Source of the DNA: Nocardia sp. CDC159
GTDB lineage: Bacteria > Actinomycetota > Actinomycetes > Mycobacteriales > Mycobacteriaceae
Direction: 5' to 3'
Assembly: GCF_023740735.1 (NCBI RefSeq)
Contig: NZ_JAMRXH010000006.1
Coordinates: forward strand, 1 to 64,000
Length of the DNA: 64,000 nt
Shown here: piece after piece, positions 27,610 through 36,557 of the stretch
How positions within the stretch are numbered: the stretch's first letter is position 1
Layout of the letters: every line of letters begins with the position of its first letter
The notes under the pieces: model-generated
What the model was told of the DNA's origin: nothing
The model's input: only the letters and a program-made list of their open reading frames with translations
Database searches by the model: none
Program-made: the position numbers and the translations under genes

Positions 27610-29775
27610 TTACGGAGACATACGATTCCGCCGATCGCCGTAGCTCTCGCGCAGTCGCATCGCCGCGGTTGCCAGTTCGCGTTCTAAGGTGCCCAGCAGT
27701 GAGCGCAACGCGGTGCGGTCCACGGCCCAGCGCGGCAGTCGCTCCAGAAATTCGCCGACCCTCGACAATGCGTCGATCAGTTCGTCGGAATGTCCGCCTG
27801 CGGTGCACGGCGCGATTCGCATTTGGAGAGTAATTGCTCCGCAATGTTGTGCCACCAGTCGAGCCACCGCGGCCTCGGCGTAATTGCGCACCGACGGTCG
27901 GGGATCGGATCCGATCGCCTTCGGCGAGAACACCAGCCGCCCCAGCAGCCCGGCCCGCCGATATCCGGAGAACACCGGTGAGCGCGCCGCGCGGGCCAGC
28001 ATGGTCTCGAGGGCGTCGGCGACGGCCGCGGCGCCCGCCCGGTCACCCTCGGCGGCCTCGATCGCCGCGACGGCCAGGGCGGCGGAGATGTCGTTGCGAT
28101 AGTGCCCGCGCAGCCAGCGGTGCATCTCGGGGGCGGATCGGCGCAGCCGCGCGTCGATCTCGGCCGAGATCAGGGCCGCGCCGATCGGTAGCAGACCGTC
28201 GGCCAGGGCCTTGGACACCGCCACCAGATCGGGGCGCAGACCTCGTCCGGCGCTGGTGAGGAAGTGGTCGAGGTCGCAGCGCCAGAAGCCGGTGAAGACC
28301 TCGTCGACGCCGACGAGATAGCCGGATTCGGCACGGCCACGGTCGATTTCGCGCAGGACGGCGTCGGGGATGACGGTGCAGTCGTAGGCCTGGACCAGTT
28401 CCAGCCAGACCAGGGCGATATCGGGGCGGCGCAGTGTCCGGCGCAGGGCGTCGATATCGCCGGGATCGACCTCGACGACCTCGACCGGATAGGGGTGGAA
28501 GGCGTGGCGGTCGCGGTCGCGGAAGAACGAGCTGGTGCGGCTCAGGGCCAGTGACAGCGGTCCCTTGCCGGAGTAGTTGCCGCCGCAGGTGACCACGACG
28601 CCGCGGCCCGGGCGGCAGCACAGGGCCGCCAGTATCGCGTGGTCGACCGCGCTCTGCCCGCTCACGGCCGGTAACAGCACCGGCAGGCCGGTCAGGCGCG
28701 CGAGGGTGCGTTCGAGTCGTTCGGTCTCCCCGCCGGTGGTGCCCGCGGAGGTGATGGTAGCGATCGTCTGGGCGTTGTGGCCGCGGAAGGCGGGGCCCGC
28801 GCCGGAGGCCAGATCGATGTACTCGCGGGCGCCCAGCCGGTAGGTCACGCCGTCGGCGTGGTCGAAGGTCAGGTTGATACCGGCGATATCGATGGCGCGG
28901 GTCTGCCAGGTGTTGCCGTGCATGCGCAGTCGGGCGCTGCGGGCGAAGGCGTTGCGGCGCATACGCGCTGCCGCCGCCCACTCGTGCCGGTCGAGCGGTC
29001 GTCGCCGGATCAGCGTGCGGCACAGCAGGTGCATGGCCAGGCCGTTGGCGCCGAAGGTGGAGATGTGGGCGATGCTGTCGAGCGGGTTGTTCCACAGCGC
29101 GAAGGCTCGGCGGGTGAACGAGACGGCGCCGCAAGGCATTTCGCCGTCGACGCAGACTTCGCCGAGGAAGGCGATATCGGCACCGGGTGCGGGAAGTGCG
29201 TCCAGCGCGCGTTCGTCGCACAGCACGCCCCAGGCCACCGGGCGGTCGCGGTCGGCGATTCGGGCGAGCGCGCCGTGCACCAGCGCGCTCTCCGAGGAAG
29301 TCAGATCGTCGCCGATCACGACGTAGCCGTTCCACGAAACATGCACGCGCCGGGCGAACTCCGCCGGGTCGGCCAGGATTTCCAGGCCGTCGTCCACGAT
29401 CTCGGACAGGCCGGGTACCGCGTGGCCGAAGGCGAGGCGCACGGTGTCGGTGCGGTCCAGCACCAGGATGCGGCAGCGGCCGCCGGTGCCGGTGCGGTTG
29501 TGGCGATTGCGCAGGTACTTCACCACGGTGCCGAGGGCCTCCACGCCGGAATTCACGAAGACCGAATGCCAACCCCCCGAGGTGTTGCCGCCACTGAGCA
29601 CGCGGTGCAGCAGAAATGCCGCGACCGCGCCGTCGGGCGGCACATAACTGCTGGCAAGCACCATATTCGGCAGCGTGGCCGCCACCCGCTCGGCCAGCAG
29701 TGCGCGCACCTGCTCGCCGCCTCGGAAGACGGCGCGCCCGAGTTGCGAATCGTCCGCGGCGACTTCGGTGGACAT
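27610..29775 (-). CDS. Didomain aminotransferase-fold protein, N-half catalytically dead
   Basis: 721 residues from ATG 29775; the frame is open further upstream but overlaps the next gene. Two class III aminotransferase-like halves are visible. Residues about 35-285 keep VFVNSGVEALGTVVKYLR, the CDE pair and TFGANGLAMH, but the PLP Lys position is Glu 206 (FLGEVCVDGEMPCGA). Residues about 290-720 form a full aminotransferase with ISAL-type PLP Lys 522 in VAVSKALADGLLPIGA and the ring-binding Asp in VGVDEVFTGF. So one half is a pseudoenzyme. It starts five bases after the monooxygenase gene and precedes the LuxR gene. Probably a second amination step or an unusual PLP reaction. Confidence 0.85.
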   Translation of the reverse strand: MSTEVAADDSQLGRAVFRGGEQVRALLAERVAATLPNMVLASSYVPPDGAVAAFLLHRVLSGGNTSGGWHSVFVNSGVEALGTVVKYLRNRHNRTGTGGRCRILVLDRTDTVRLAFGHAVPGLSEIVDDGLEILADPAEFARRVHVSWNGYVVIGDDLTSSESALVHGALARIADRDRPVAWGVLCDERALDALPAPGADIAFLGEVCVDGEMPCGAVSFTRRAFALWNNPLDSIAHISTFGANGLAMHLLCRTLIRRRPLDRHEWAAAARMRRNAFARSARLRMHGNTWQTRAIDIAGINLTFDHADGVTYRLGAREYIDLASGAGPAFRGHNAQTIATITSAGTTGGETERLERTLARLTGLPVLLPAVSGQSAVDHAILAALCCRPGRGVVVTCGGNYSGKGPLSLALSRTSSFFRDRDRHAFHPYPVEVVEVDPGDIDALRRTLRRPDIALVWLELVQAYDCTVIPDAVLREIDRGRAESGYLVGVDEVFTGFWRCDLDHFLTSAGRGLRPDLVAVSKALADGLLPIGAALISAEIDARLRRSAPEMHRWLRGHYRNDISAALAVAAIEAAEGDRAGAAAVADALETMLARAARSPVFSGYRRAGLLGRLVFSPKAIGSDPRPSVRNYAEAAVARLVAQHCGAITLQMRIAPCTAGGHSDELIDALSRVGEFLERLPRWAVDRTALRSLLGTLERELATAAMRLRESYGDRRNRMSP

Positions 29776-29780
29776 GGCCG

Positions 29781-30905
29781 TTACTCCTCGTCTCGGGTGG
29801 GGTTCCAGCGGGTGATCTCGTCGATCATCAGGCGCTCGGGGACCGCGCGCAGCAGCAGGGTGCGGGTGGCCGTGCCGATTCGGGTGCGCGGCATCATGAG
29901 CACGACCAGCCAGCGGGAGCGGTTTTGTACCGCGTCGACGCGACGGCGGCGACGGCGCGCATAGCGGCGCAGGGCTTCCGGTAGCGCGTCGGTATCGGTG
30001 GTGGTCAGCTCCTCGGCCAGGACCTGGGCTGATTCCATGGCCATGGACGCGCCGACCCCGGCGGTGGGCAGGAAGGCCGCGCCCGCGTCGCCGATGAGCA
30101 CCACTCGGCCGAAGACCCAGCGCCGCATGCGCAGATCGTCCAGATCGAAGCTGTCCACCCGGGCGGCCTCGTCGAGGGTGTCGATCAGCCACGCCGATGG
30201 TCCGGCCAGTCCGGCCAGCCGCTCGCGCAGCCGGGGCGGGTCGTGTGCGCCGTCGGTGCGCAGGGCCGCGGCGCAGCCGACGGCCCCGAGGGTCGGGTTG
30301 TAGCCGAAAAATCGTCCAGTGCCCCAGAATTCGTGGACCTCGTCGGCGGGCAGGCCGGTGTCGTGCACCCACCAGGTCCACAGCCGCACGCCGGTGCGGC
30401 GCAGCGGGACCTCGCCGGCGACCAGGTCTCGCACCCGGGAGCGGATGCCGTCGGCGCCGACGACGACGTCGAATTCGCCGTATTCGCCGTCGTCGAAGCG
30501 GACGCGCACGGCGCGCCCGTTCTGTTCGATGGATTCGATCGTGCGACCCATCCGCACCTCGGTGCCCTCGCGCAGCAGCTCGATGAGTTCGGCGCGGCGG
30601 AGGGTGCGGGGGGTATCGCGACCCAGCCGGGCGCCGAAATCGAATCGGCGCAGCGTCTTTCCGTCGCCGCCGTGGGTCACATAATGATTCACCGGTACCG
30701 TCGCGGCCTCGAATCGCGCACCCAAATCCAGCTGTTCGAGTACACGGCGGCCCATCGGCCACAGGCCGATGACGTATCCGACGTCGCCGTAACGCGGCGT
30801 TTTCTCGATCACCGTGGGGTGAATGCCGCGCTGTCGCAATGCCGCCGCCAGCGACAGGCCCGCGATTCCCGCACCGACGACGAGGATTCGTGGGCTACGC
30901 GGCAT
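29781..30905 (-). CDS. FAD-dependent monooxygenase (group A), copy 2
   Basis: 374 residues from ATG 30905; GGAGG seven bases upstream fixes this start over the GTG at 30911. Motifs: ILVVGAGIAGLSLAAALRQR, VVVGADGIRSR, and GDAGAAFLPTAGVGASMAMESA. It is a paralogue of the enzyme at 8098-9174, with a matching Trp-rich segment WTWWVHDTGLPADEVHEFWG. First gene of the leftward operon (monooxygenase, didomain aminotransferase, LuxR). Likely performs a second oxidation or N-hydroxylation on the same scaffold. Confidence 0.9.
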   Translation of the reverse strand: MPRSPRILVVGAGIAGLSLAAALRQRGIHPTVIEKTPRYGDVGYVIGLWPMGRRVLEQLDLGARFEAATVPVNHYVTHGGDGKTLRRFDFGARLGRDTPRTLRRAELIELLREGTEVRMGRTIESIEQNGRAVRVRFDDGEYGEFDVVVGADGIRSRVRDLVAGEVPLRRTGVRLWTWWVHDTGLPADEVHEFWGTGRFFGYNPTLGAVGCAAALRTDGAHDPPRLRERLAGLAGPSAWLIDTLDEAARVDSFDLDDLRMRRWVFGRVVLIGDAGAAFLPTAGVGASMAMESAQVLAEELTTTDTDALPEALRRYARRRRRRVDAVQNRSRWLVVLMMPRTRIGTATRTLLLRAVPERLMIDEITRWNPTRDEE

Positions 30906-31075
30906 TACCACACCTCCGAGGCGGCACTGTGCACAACAATTGCCGAGGTGACTCGTGCATCCGGCCGGGCCATTTCGCCAATTTCGCCGACCGGTGGATA
31001 TGCCGCCCTCGAAATCGCGCGGCCACCATCAGATTAGGGCCGCCGTCGACCCGGCTACACCATTCATGCGATGAA

Positions 31076-31136
31076 CCGGGCTCAACACCCGGCGCAGCCG
31101 AGGCCGCCGTCCCCCCATTTCGTTGAGTCTAAACTC
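31076..31136. promoter_or_regulatory. Divergent control region of monooxygenase 2 and TetR genes
   Basis: The 236 bases at 30906-31141 separate two divergent genes. Visible elements are CCGGG/CCCGG arms (31076-31080 and 31088-31092, 7-base loop) and GAGTCTAAACTC (31125-31136), a short palindrome ending six bases before the TetR start. TAAACT at 31130-31135 could be a -10 box giving a leaderless TetR transcript. CGTTGAGT at 31121 also recalls the core of the island box. Confidence 0.45.
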
Positions 31137-31141
31137 GGGGC

Positions 31142-31897
31142 GTGGCGGACAGGGCAGCGTCGGCGGTGGCCGGCGGGCGGCAGGCGCGGTGGGAACCGCA
31201 CAACGCCGAGCGGCGCGCGCGGATCGTCGAGGCGGCGATCGAATTGGTGGAGCAGAGCCCGCCGGGAGCGGTGATCTCCGCCCAGCTGATCGCCGAGCGG
31301 GCCGGGCTGGCGAAATCGGTGCTGTATCGGCAGTTCTCGGGTCGCGACGAGCTGGATCGGCGGGTGCGGTCGGAGATCGCGGCGCGGTTCGTCGATGCGT
31401 TGGACAGCGCGCTGGATATCGCGGACGGCTCGATCGCGCAGATCATCGCCCGGACCGTCGGTGTGGTGGTCGACTGGATCGGGGATCATCCGCGCCTGCA
31501 CGAATTCCTGCGCGGCGGCCCGGCGGCCGACGATCCGGTGCCGCGCGACGCCCTGGCCGGGCTGTTGGCCGCCGTCGCCGACCGGGCCGCGCGGCTGGTC
31601 ACCGGATTGGCCGGGGTGGTCGGGGTGGCCGATCCACCGGTGATCGACACCATGACCTTCGCGATCGTGTCGATGACCGAGGCCACGGTCACCCGCTGGG
31701 CCCGCGATCCGGCTCCGGCGCTGTCGCGCGAACAGCTCGTCGCCGAGGTGGCGAGCTATGCCTGGAGCATCCTGGACGGGGTGGCCCGGGCGCACGGGAT
31801 CGTGCTCGATCCCGAGCAGCCGCTGCTGCCGCTGCTCGACGAACTCGCCGCGCTCGAGCCGGATCAGGCGGCGCGCCGGGCGGGTTCGCCGCGATAG
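31142..31897 (+). CDS. TetR-family transcriptional regulator
   Basis: 251 residues from GTG 31142. The N-terminal HTH is RARIVEAAIELVEQSPPGAV then IAERAGLAKSVLYRQFSGRDELDRRV (about residues 23-75), followed by an all-helical ligand-binding domain. It is divergent from monooxygenase 2 and its last 34 bases overlap the convergent AurF-type gene. Probable local repressor, perhaps of the monooxygenase operon or of the AurF/MMPL operon. It does not look like an ArpA-type butyrolactone receptor. Confidence 0.9.
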   Translation: MADRAASAVAGGRQARWEPHNAERRARIVEAAIELVEQSPPGAVISAQLIAERAGLAKSVLYRQFSGRDELDRRVRSEIAARFVDALDSALDIADGSIAQIIARTVGVVVDWIGDHPRLHEFLRGGPAADDPVPRDALAGLLAAVADRAARLVTGLAGVVGVADPPVIDTMTFAIVSMTEATVTRWARDPAPALSREQLVAEVASYAWSILDGVARAHGIVLDPEQPLLPLLDELAALEPDQAARRAGSPR

Positions 31898-32853
31898 CGC
31901 GCGGCCGGTCCGTCGATGCCGAGCGCGCGCCACAGCAGCCGCGCGGGTCGACGCCGGAGCCCGAGATCGTCGGCCAGCTTGCGCACGTCGTCGAAGTAGC
32001 CGGACAGGATGCGCCGGGAATGCGGTGCGCCCCAGAACGCCTCGCGGATCACCTCGCGCGGAATGTCGAACTGCCGGGCGAACGAGCGGGGCGGGGTCAT
32101 GATCTCCCCGGCCAGCCAGCGCATCGCCAGCGGAAAGGCGATGGCGCACACCACCTTCCCGGGCACGCCCAGCCGCTCGATGTGGGCGGTGAGGTATTCG
32201 TGGGCGAAGGAGATGTGCCGGGCCTCCTCGGCGATGTGAATCTCCATGGTGCGCAATACCGTCGGGGGTATATTGCCGCCCGCCCGGATGAGCGCCTTCT
32301 GGTAGTGGTCGATCGGCTCCTCGCCGCCCAGGATGCCGATGAACAGGATGACGTGCGCATAACCTCCGGCCACCCCGATGAACGGCGACAGCATCCGGAA
32401 CACCGGCCGCATGCCCGGCACATCCACCCCGATGCGGTTCACCAACTCCTGGAACATCTGGATGTGGTTGCACTCCTCGGTCATCTCGTGCAGGCAGTAG
32501 CGGAACTCGGGAGATCCGTTGGGCAGCTTCATGATGTACTGCATCAGGCCGCGGATGAGCACGCTTTCGAACGCGGCCCCGACCTTGATCGCATTCGCCA
32601 GGCGCCACCTGCCGATCTCGATCTGGCGCGGCAGCGGCTGTTCCCGATACCAGCGCGTCGCGCCGAGCGGATCGACCTCCGGATCGAGGACCCAGCGCGG
32701 ATCGTCCGGATCGATCGCGAATTCCGGTGCGTCCCAGTCGATGTCGAGATACGGATCGAAATTGCGGTGCACCGAGCCCTCGGACAGGGTCAGCAGGGCC
32801 GCGCGGTAGGCGGGGCCGAACGGATCGGTGCGGTGGGTGTCGGACAACGTCAT
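31864..32853 (-). CDS. AurF-like diiron N-oxygenase
   Basis: 329 residues from ATG 32853, after GGAGGAGG. All seven iron ligands expected from AurF appear to be in place: Glu 96 (AAFESVL), Glu 127 and His 130 (EECNH), a Glu near 178 (GGEEPID), and His 206, Glu 210, His 213 (HIAEEARH). AurF and CmlI oxidise aryl amines to nitro groups. Next to two aminotransferase-fold genes this suggests amine oxidation to a hydroxylamine, oxime or nitro group. Some relatives in actinobacteria act on other substrates, so the link is inferred. Co-transcribed with the MMPL gene 48 bases upstream. Confidence 0.85.
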   Translation of the reverse strand: MTLSDTHRTDPFGPAYRAALLTLSEGSVHRNFDPYLDIDWDAPEFAIDPDDPRWVLDPEVDPLGATRWYREQPLPRQIEIGRWRLANAIKVGAAFESVLIRGLMQYIMKLPNGSPEFRYCLHEMTEECNHIQMFQELVNRIGVDVPGMRPVFRMLSPFIGVAGGYAHVILFIGILGGEEPIDHYQKALIRAGGNIPPTVLRTMEIHIAEEARHISFAHEYLTAHIERLGVPGKVVCAIAFPLAMRWLAGEIMTPPRSFARQFDIPREVIREAFWGAPHSRRILSGYFDDVRKLADDLGLRRRPARLLWRALGIDGPAARYRGEPARRAA

Positions 32854-32901
32854 CGGTGCCTCCTCCAACAGGTCTACCCAGAATATCTGGGACCCGCGGT
32901 C

Positions 32902-34986
32902 TCAGACAATGCTCGGCCACCAGATGCGCGGACCCACGAGTGCGAACAGGGCCGGGATGACGATCGTGCGGACCAGGAAGGTGTCGATGAGGATGCCCAG
33001 GCCGACCACGATGCCGATCTGGGTGAGGGTGATCAGCGGCAGCACGCCGAGCACCGCGAAGACCGCGGCGAGCACCACGCCCGCACTGGTGATCACCACG
33101 CCGGTGGCCGAGACCGCGCGCACGATGCCGCCGGTGGTGCCATTGCCGGAGGTCTCCTCGCGGGCGCGGGTGACGAGGAAGATGGTGTAGTCGATGCCGA
33201 GGGCGACCAGGAACAGGAAGGCGAACAGCGGCACATTGTCGTCGAGTCCGGGATAGCCGAAGACGCTGTGACTCAACCAGCTTCCCGCACCCAGCGCCGC
33301 CAGCGCACCGGCGGCGGTCACCGCGACCAGCAGCAGGGCGGCCGGTATCGCGCGCAGCAGGGCGAGCAGGACGATCACCACCACCGCCAGGATCACCGGT
33401 ATCGCGGTGCGCAGATCGTGCTGGGCGGCGTCGCGGGCATCGAGCGCCTCGGCATCGCCGCCGCCGACCAGCGCGTCGGCCCCGAAGACGGCCGACAGCG
33501 CGGTGCGGATCGAGCGGATCGTCGAAAAGGCTTCCGGCGAGGCGGGTTTGCCGGAGATCACCACCGACCAGCGCTGGAGTCCGTGCGCGGGCGCACCGAG
33601 GGGGCGGGCGCCGACCACACCCCGTTCGCGGCTGGCGTCGAGTGCGCGCTGGACCGGATCGGCCGCGTCGGCGCGCGCGACGATCACCGTCGGATTCGAC
33701 GCTCCCGACGGGAAATGCCGCGCCAGGGCGTCGAATCCCTCCACCGACTCGGCCCGCACCCGGAACTTCTCGGTCTGCGACAACCCGATCGACGTGCCGA
33801 GCAGGCCCGCCGCGCACACGCCGAGAAAGGCCAGGGCGCAACCGATGACGAGCACCGGACGTCGCACCACGCGTTCGGCCACCGCATGCCACGCGCCGGT
33901 CTCGGTGGTGTCCCGGCCGTCGGCGGCCGGGACGAACGGCCAGAAGATCCGCCGCCCGCACAGCGCCAGCGCCGGTGGCAGGCCCAGCAGGACGAATACG
34001 GCCGCGACGACCAGTCCGGCCGCCGCCAGCGCGCCGAGGCTGCGGGTGCTCGGGGTGTCGGCCGCGAGCAGGGTCGACAGCGCGATCACGACCGTGGCAT
34101 TGCTGGCCAGGATGGTCGGTCCGGCTCGGCGCGTCGCATGCCACAGCGCGCGGCGGTGATCGTCGTGGCGATGCAGTTCGTCGCGGTAGCGGGAGATCAG
34201 CAGCAGTGCGTAGTTGGTGCCCGCGCCGAAGACCAGCACGCTGGTGATGCCGGAGGTGGAACCGTCGAAGGTCAGGCCGGTGGCTCGGGACAGTCCGGTC
34301 GCGACGCCGGTGGCCGCCCGATCCGCCGCGCCGATCACCAGCAGCGGAACCAGCCACAGCACGGGGGAGCGGTAGGTGAGCACCAGCAGGATCGCCACCA
34401 CCAGGGCGGTCACCGCGAGCAGGGTGATATTGGCGCCGGAGAACGAATTCGCGATATCGGCGCCGAAGGCCGGTCCGCCGGTCACCCGCAGCGAAAGGTC
34501 GTGCGGCAGGCCGTCGTTGGCGGCCGTGCGGATCCGATCGATCCGGTCGGTGAGTTGGAAACCGCTCAGCGCCGCGTCCACCGGCACGCGGCCGAGTGCG
34601 GCGCGTTCGTCGTCGGAGACAAGGGGCTCTGGGCCGCGAGCGTCCGCGGCGCGGGTGTCGGTGGCGGGGGCGTCGGCGGTGCGAGCGTTCGCGGCGCGGG
34701 CCACGGCCGCGGTCGTCGCGGCCCGGTCCGCCGCGGTGAGTTCGCCGCCGTCGCGGCGGGTCACCACCACGATCGCGGCGGCGGTGTCCGCGCCCGGGAA
34801 CCGCGCGAGAGCCGCACCGGCGCGGGCGGATTCGGCATCGGTCGGCAGCGATATCGGTCCGCTGGCCTCGGACTCGTTGCCGCTGGCGAGGCCGATCAGC
34901 GCGGCGGCCAGCGCGGTCAGCAGGACGAGGAACGACCATGATCGGCGGGCGGTGACCCCCGTGGCGTAGCGATCCCAGAAGCGCAC
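32902..34986 (-). CDS. MMPL/RND-family transporter
   Basis: 694 residues. One N-terminal helix, a periplasmic loop, a block of five helices (about 185-330), a second loop, and a second block (about 520-690) give the duplicated 12-helix MMPL layout of mycolata lipid exporters. SGITSVLVFGAGTNYALLLISRY and FLFLVALGIDYTIFLVTRAREE carry the conserved GxGxDY-type proton-relay stretch in TM4 and TM10. It is first in a two-gene operon with the AurF-type gene. Likely exports a lipid-like product or gives resistance to it. Confidence 0.92.
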   Translation of the reverse strand: MRFWDRYATGVTARRSWSFLVLLTALAAALIGLASGNESEASGPISLPTDAESARAGAALARFPGADTAAAIVVVTRRDGGELTAADRAATTAAVARAANARTADAPATDTRAADARGPEPLVSDDERAALGRVPVDAALSGFQLTDRIDRIRTAANDGLPHDLSLRVTGGPAFGADIANSFSGANITLLAVTALVVAILLVLTYRSPVLWLVPLLVIGAADRAATGVATGLSRATGLTFDGSTSGITSVLVFGAGTNYALLLISRYRDELHRHDDHRRALWHATRRAGPTILASNATVVIALSTLLAADTPSTRSLGALAAAGLVVAAVFVLLGLPPALALCGRRIFWPFVPAADGRDTTETGAWHAVAERVVRRPVLVIGCALAFLGVCAAGLLGTSIGLSQTEKFRVRAESVEGFDALARHFPSGASNPTVIVARADAADPVQRALDASRERGVVGARPLGAPAHGLQRWSVVISGKPASPEAFSTIRSIRTALSAVFGADALVGGGDAEALDARDAAQHDLRTAIPVILAVVVIVLLALLRAIPAALLLVAVTAAGALAALGAGSWLSHSVFGYPGLDDNVPLFAFLFLVALGIDYTIFLVTRAREETSGNGTTGGIVRAVSATGVVITSAGVVLAAVFAVLGVLPLITLTQIGIVVGLGILIDTFLVRTIVIPALFALVGPRIWWPSIV

Positions 34987-35023
34987 GGTCCGACTATTTC
35001 AGATACTTAAATAACCGACAAGT

Positions 35024-35044
35024 GCATCGGAAGTGCATCGAAGA
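35024..35044. promoter_or_regulatory. Duplicated operator upstream of SDR and MMPL genes
   Basis: GCATCGG, four bases, GCATCGAAGA: a direct repeat with 11-base period in the 77-base gap between the divergent MMPL and SDR genes. The same arrangement, identical at all 17 fixed positions, occurs at 37036-37056 beside the MarR gene start. Confidence 0.65.
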
Positions 35045-35063
35045 ATCGGGTAGGCTGTGGCCG

Positions 35064-36557
35064 ATGCGATGTGTGGTGTTGGGGGCGACCGGATACATCG
35101 GCGGCCGTCTGGTCCCGGAGCTGCTACGCGCCGGGCACGACGTTCGCGTCATGGCCCGTACCCCGGGCAAGCTGGCCGAGGCGCAGTGGCGCGATGAGGT
35201 CGAGATCGTGCGCGGCGACATCACCGTGCCCGAGGATGTGCACGCCGCCCTCGACGGTCAGGAAATCGTCTACTACCTGGTGCATTCGCTGACTCGCTCG
35301 GATTTCGACGCCGTCGACCGCGCGGCCGCCGAACTGGTCGCGCACGCGGCCGCCGCGGCCGGGGTGCGGCGGATCGTGTATCTGGGCGGTATCGCGCCCG
35401 CGGGGCAACGGCTCTCGCGTCATCTGGCCTCGCGTGCGGAGGTGGGGCGCATTCTGGCGGGCGGTCCGGTTCCGGCCGTGGTCCTGCAGGCGGCGGTGAT
35501 CATCGGTTCGGGCTCGGCCAGTTTCGAGATGCTGCGCTATCTGACCGAACGGCTGCCGGTGATGGTGACCCCGCGCTGGGTGCGCAATCGCATCCAGCCG
35601 ATCGCGGTGCGCGATGTGCTCTACTACCTGACCCGCGCCGCCGAGGCGCCCGGCGAGTTCGCCGGAATCTTCGACATCGGCGGCCCGGACGTGCTGACCT
35701 ACGAGCGAATGATGCGCGAGTACGCGGCGGTGGCCGAGCTGCCGCGGCGGGTGATCGTGCGGGTGCCGGTGCTCACGCCGTGGCTGTCGGCGCAGTGGGT
35801 GAATCTGGTGACGCCGGTGCCGCGGGCGATCGCGGTGCCGCTGATGGAATCACTGGTCAACGATGTGGTGTGCGGCGACCACGAGATCGCCCGGCATATT
35901 CCGGATCCGCCCGAGGGTCGCACGCCGTATCGGCGCGCGGTCGAGCTGGCGCTGCAGCGGATTCGGGATTTCGACGTGCCGACCCGCTGGTCGGACGCGG
36001 CCACACCGGACGCGCCGTCGGATCCGCTGCCCACCGATCCGGATTGGGCGGGCGGCACGCTGTATCAGGACGTGCGGACGCGGCACACCGCGGCGGATCC
36101 GGCGACGCTGTGGTCGGTGGTCGAGGCCATCGGCGGCGAACACGGCTGGTACTCCTTCCCGCTGGCGTGGTCGCTGCGGGGCTGGATCGATCGGGTCGTC
36201 GGCGGGGTCGGGCTGCGGCGCGGGCGGCGCGATCCGAATCGGCTGCGCGCGGGCGAGGCGCTGGACTGGTGGCGGGTCGAGCAGATCGAGCGGCCGCATC
36301 TGCTGCGGCTGCGCGCCGAGATGCGGGTGCCGGGGCGGGCCTGGCTGGAACTGTCGGTCGAACCGGACGGCACCGGTTCGGTGTATCGGCAACGCGCGCT
36401 GTTCGATCCGCACGGGCTTGCCGGACATCTGTACTGGAAGGCCGTCGCGCCCTTCCACGCGATCGTGTTCGGCGGGATGGCCCGCAATATCACCGGGGCC
36501 GCGGAGCAGGCCGCGAGCCGATCAGCCCCGCGTAGTGCGAACGCATCGCCTCGATGA
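35064..36557 (+). CDS. NAD(P)H-binding SDR fused to DUF2867 domain
   Basis: 497 residues from ATG 35064. Residues 1-300 are an extended/atypical SDR (MRCVVLGATGYIGGRLV, then YLVHSLTRSDFDAVDR and VVYLGGIAPAG-like strands). Residues about 330-490 form the DUF2867 domain (YQDVRTRHTAADPATLWSVV through the C-terminal YWKAVAPFHAIVFGGMA). The same two-domain protein is widespread in mycobacteria and Nocardia; function unknown, perhaps quinone- or lipid-related. Its 3' end overlaps the convergent MarR gene by 68 bases. Probably under control of that regulator through the shared operator. Confidence 0.88.
   Translation: MRCVVLGATGYIGGRLVPELLRAGHDVRVMARTPGKLAEAQWRDEVEIVRGDITVPEDVHAALDGQEIVYYLVHSLTRSDFDAVDRAAAELVAHAAAAAGVRRIVYLGGIAPAGQRLSRHLASRAEVGRILAGGPVPAVVLQAAVIIGSGSASFEMLRYLTERLPVMVTPRWVRNRIQPIAVRDVLYYLTRAAEAPGEFAGIFDIGGPDVLTYERMMREYAAVAELPRRVIVRVPVLTPWLSAQWVNLVTPVPRAIAVPLMESLVNDVVCGDHEIARHIPDPPEGRTPYRRAVELALQRIRDFDVPTRWSDAATPDAPSDPLPTDPDWAGGTLYQDVRTRHTAADPATLWSVVEAIGGEHGWYSFPLAWSLRGWIDRVVGGVGLRRGRRDPNRLRAGEALDWWRVEQIERPHLLRLRAEMRVPGRAWLELSVEPDGTGSVYRQRALFDPHGLAGHLYWKAVAPFHAIVFGGMARNITGAAEQAASRSAPRSANASPR

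Noticed and set aside
27610..30762. One 1050-residue fused protein spanning the didomain aminotransferase and upstream sequence
   Set aside because: The upstream part of this frame lies over the monooxygenase gene in another frame and has no family similarity; ATG 29775 is a better start.
31142..31897. TetR gene as the gamma-butyrolactone receptor partner of the AfsA homologue
   Set aside because: Its sequence lacks ArpA/ScbR-like features, and it is 24 kb from the AfsA-like gene beside a monooxygenase.
36490..36557. Overlap of the SDR-DUF2867 and MarR genes as a possible frameshift or misassembly
   Set aside because: Both proteins keep family-typical C-termini, and convergent overlaps are common across this window.
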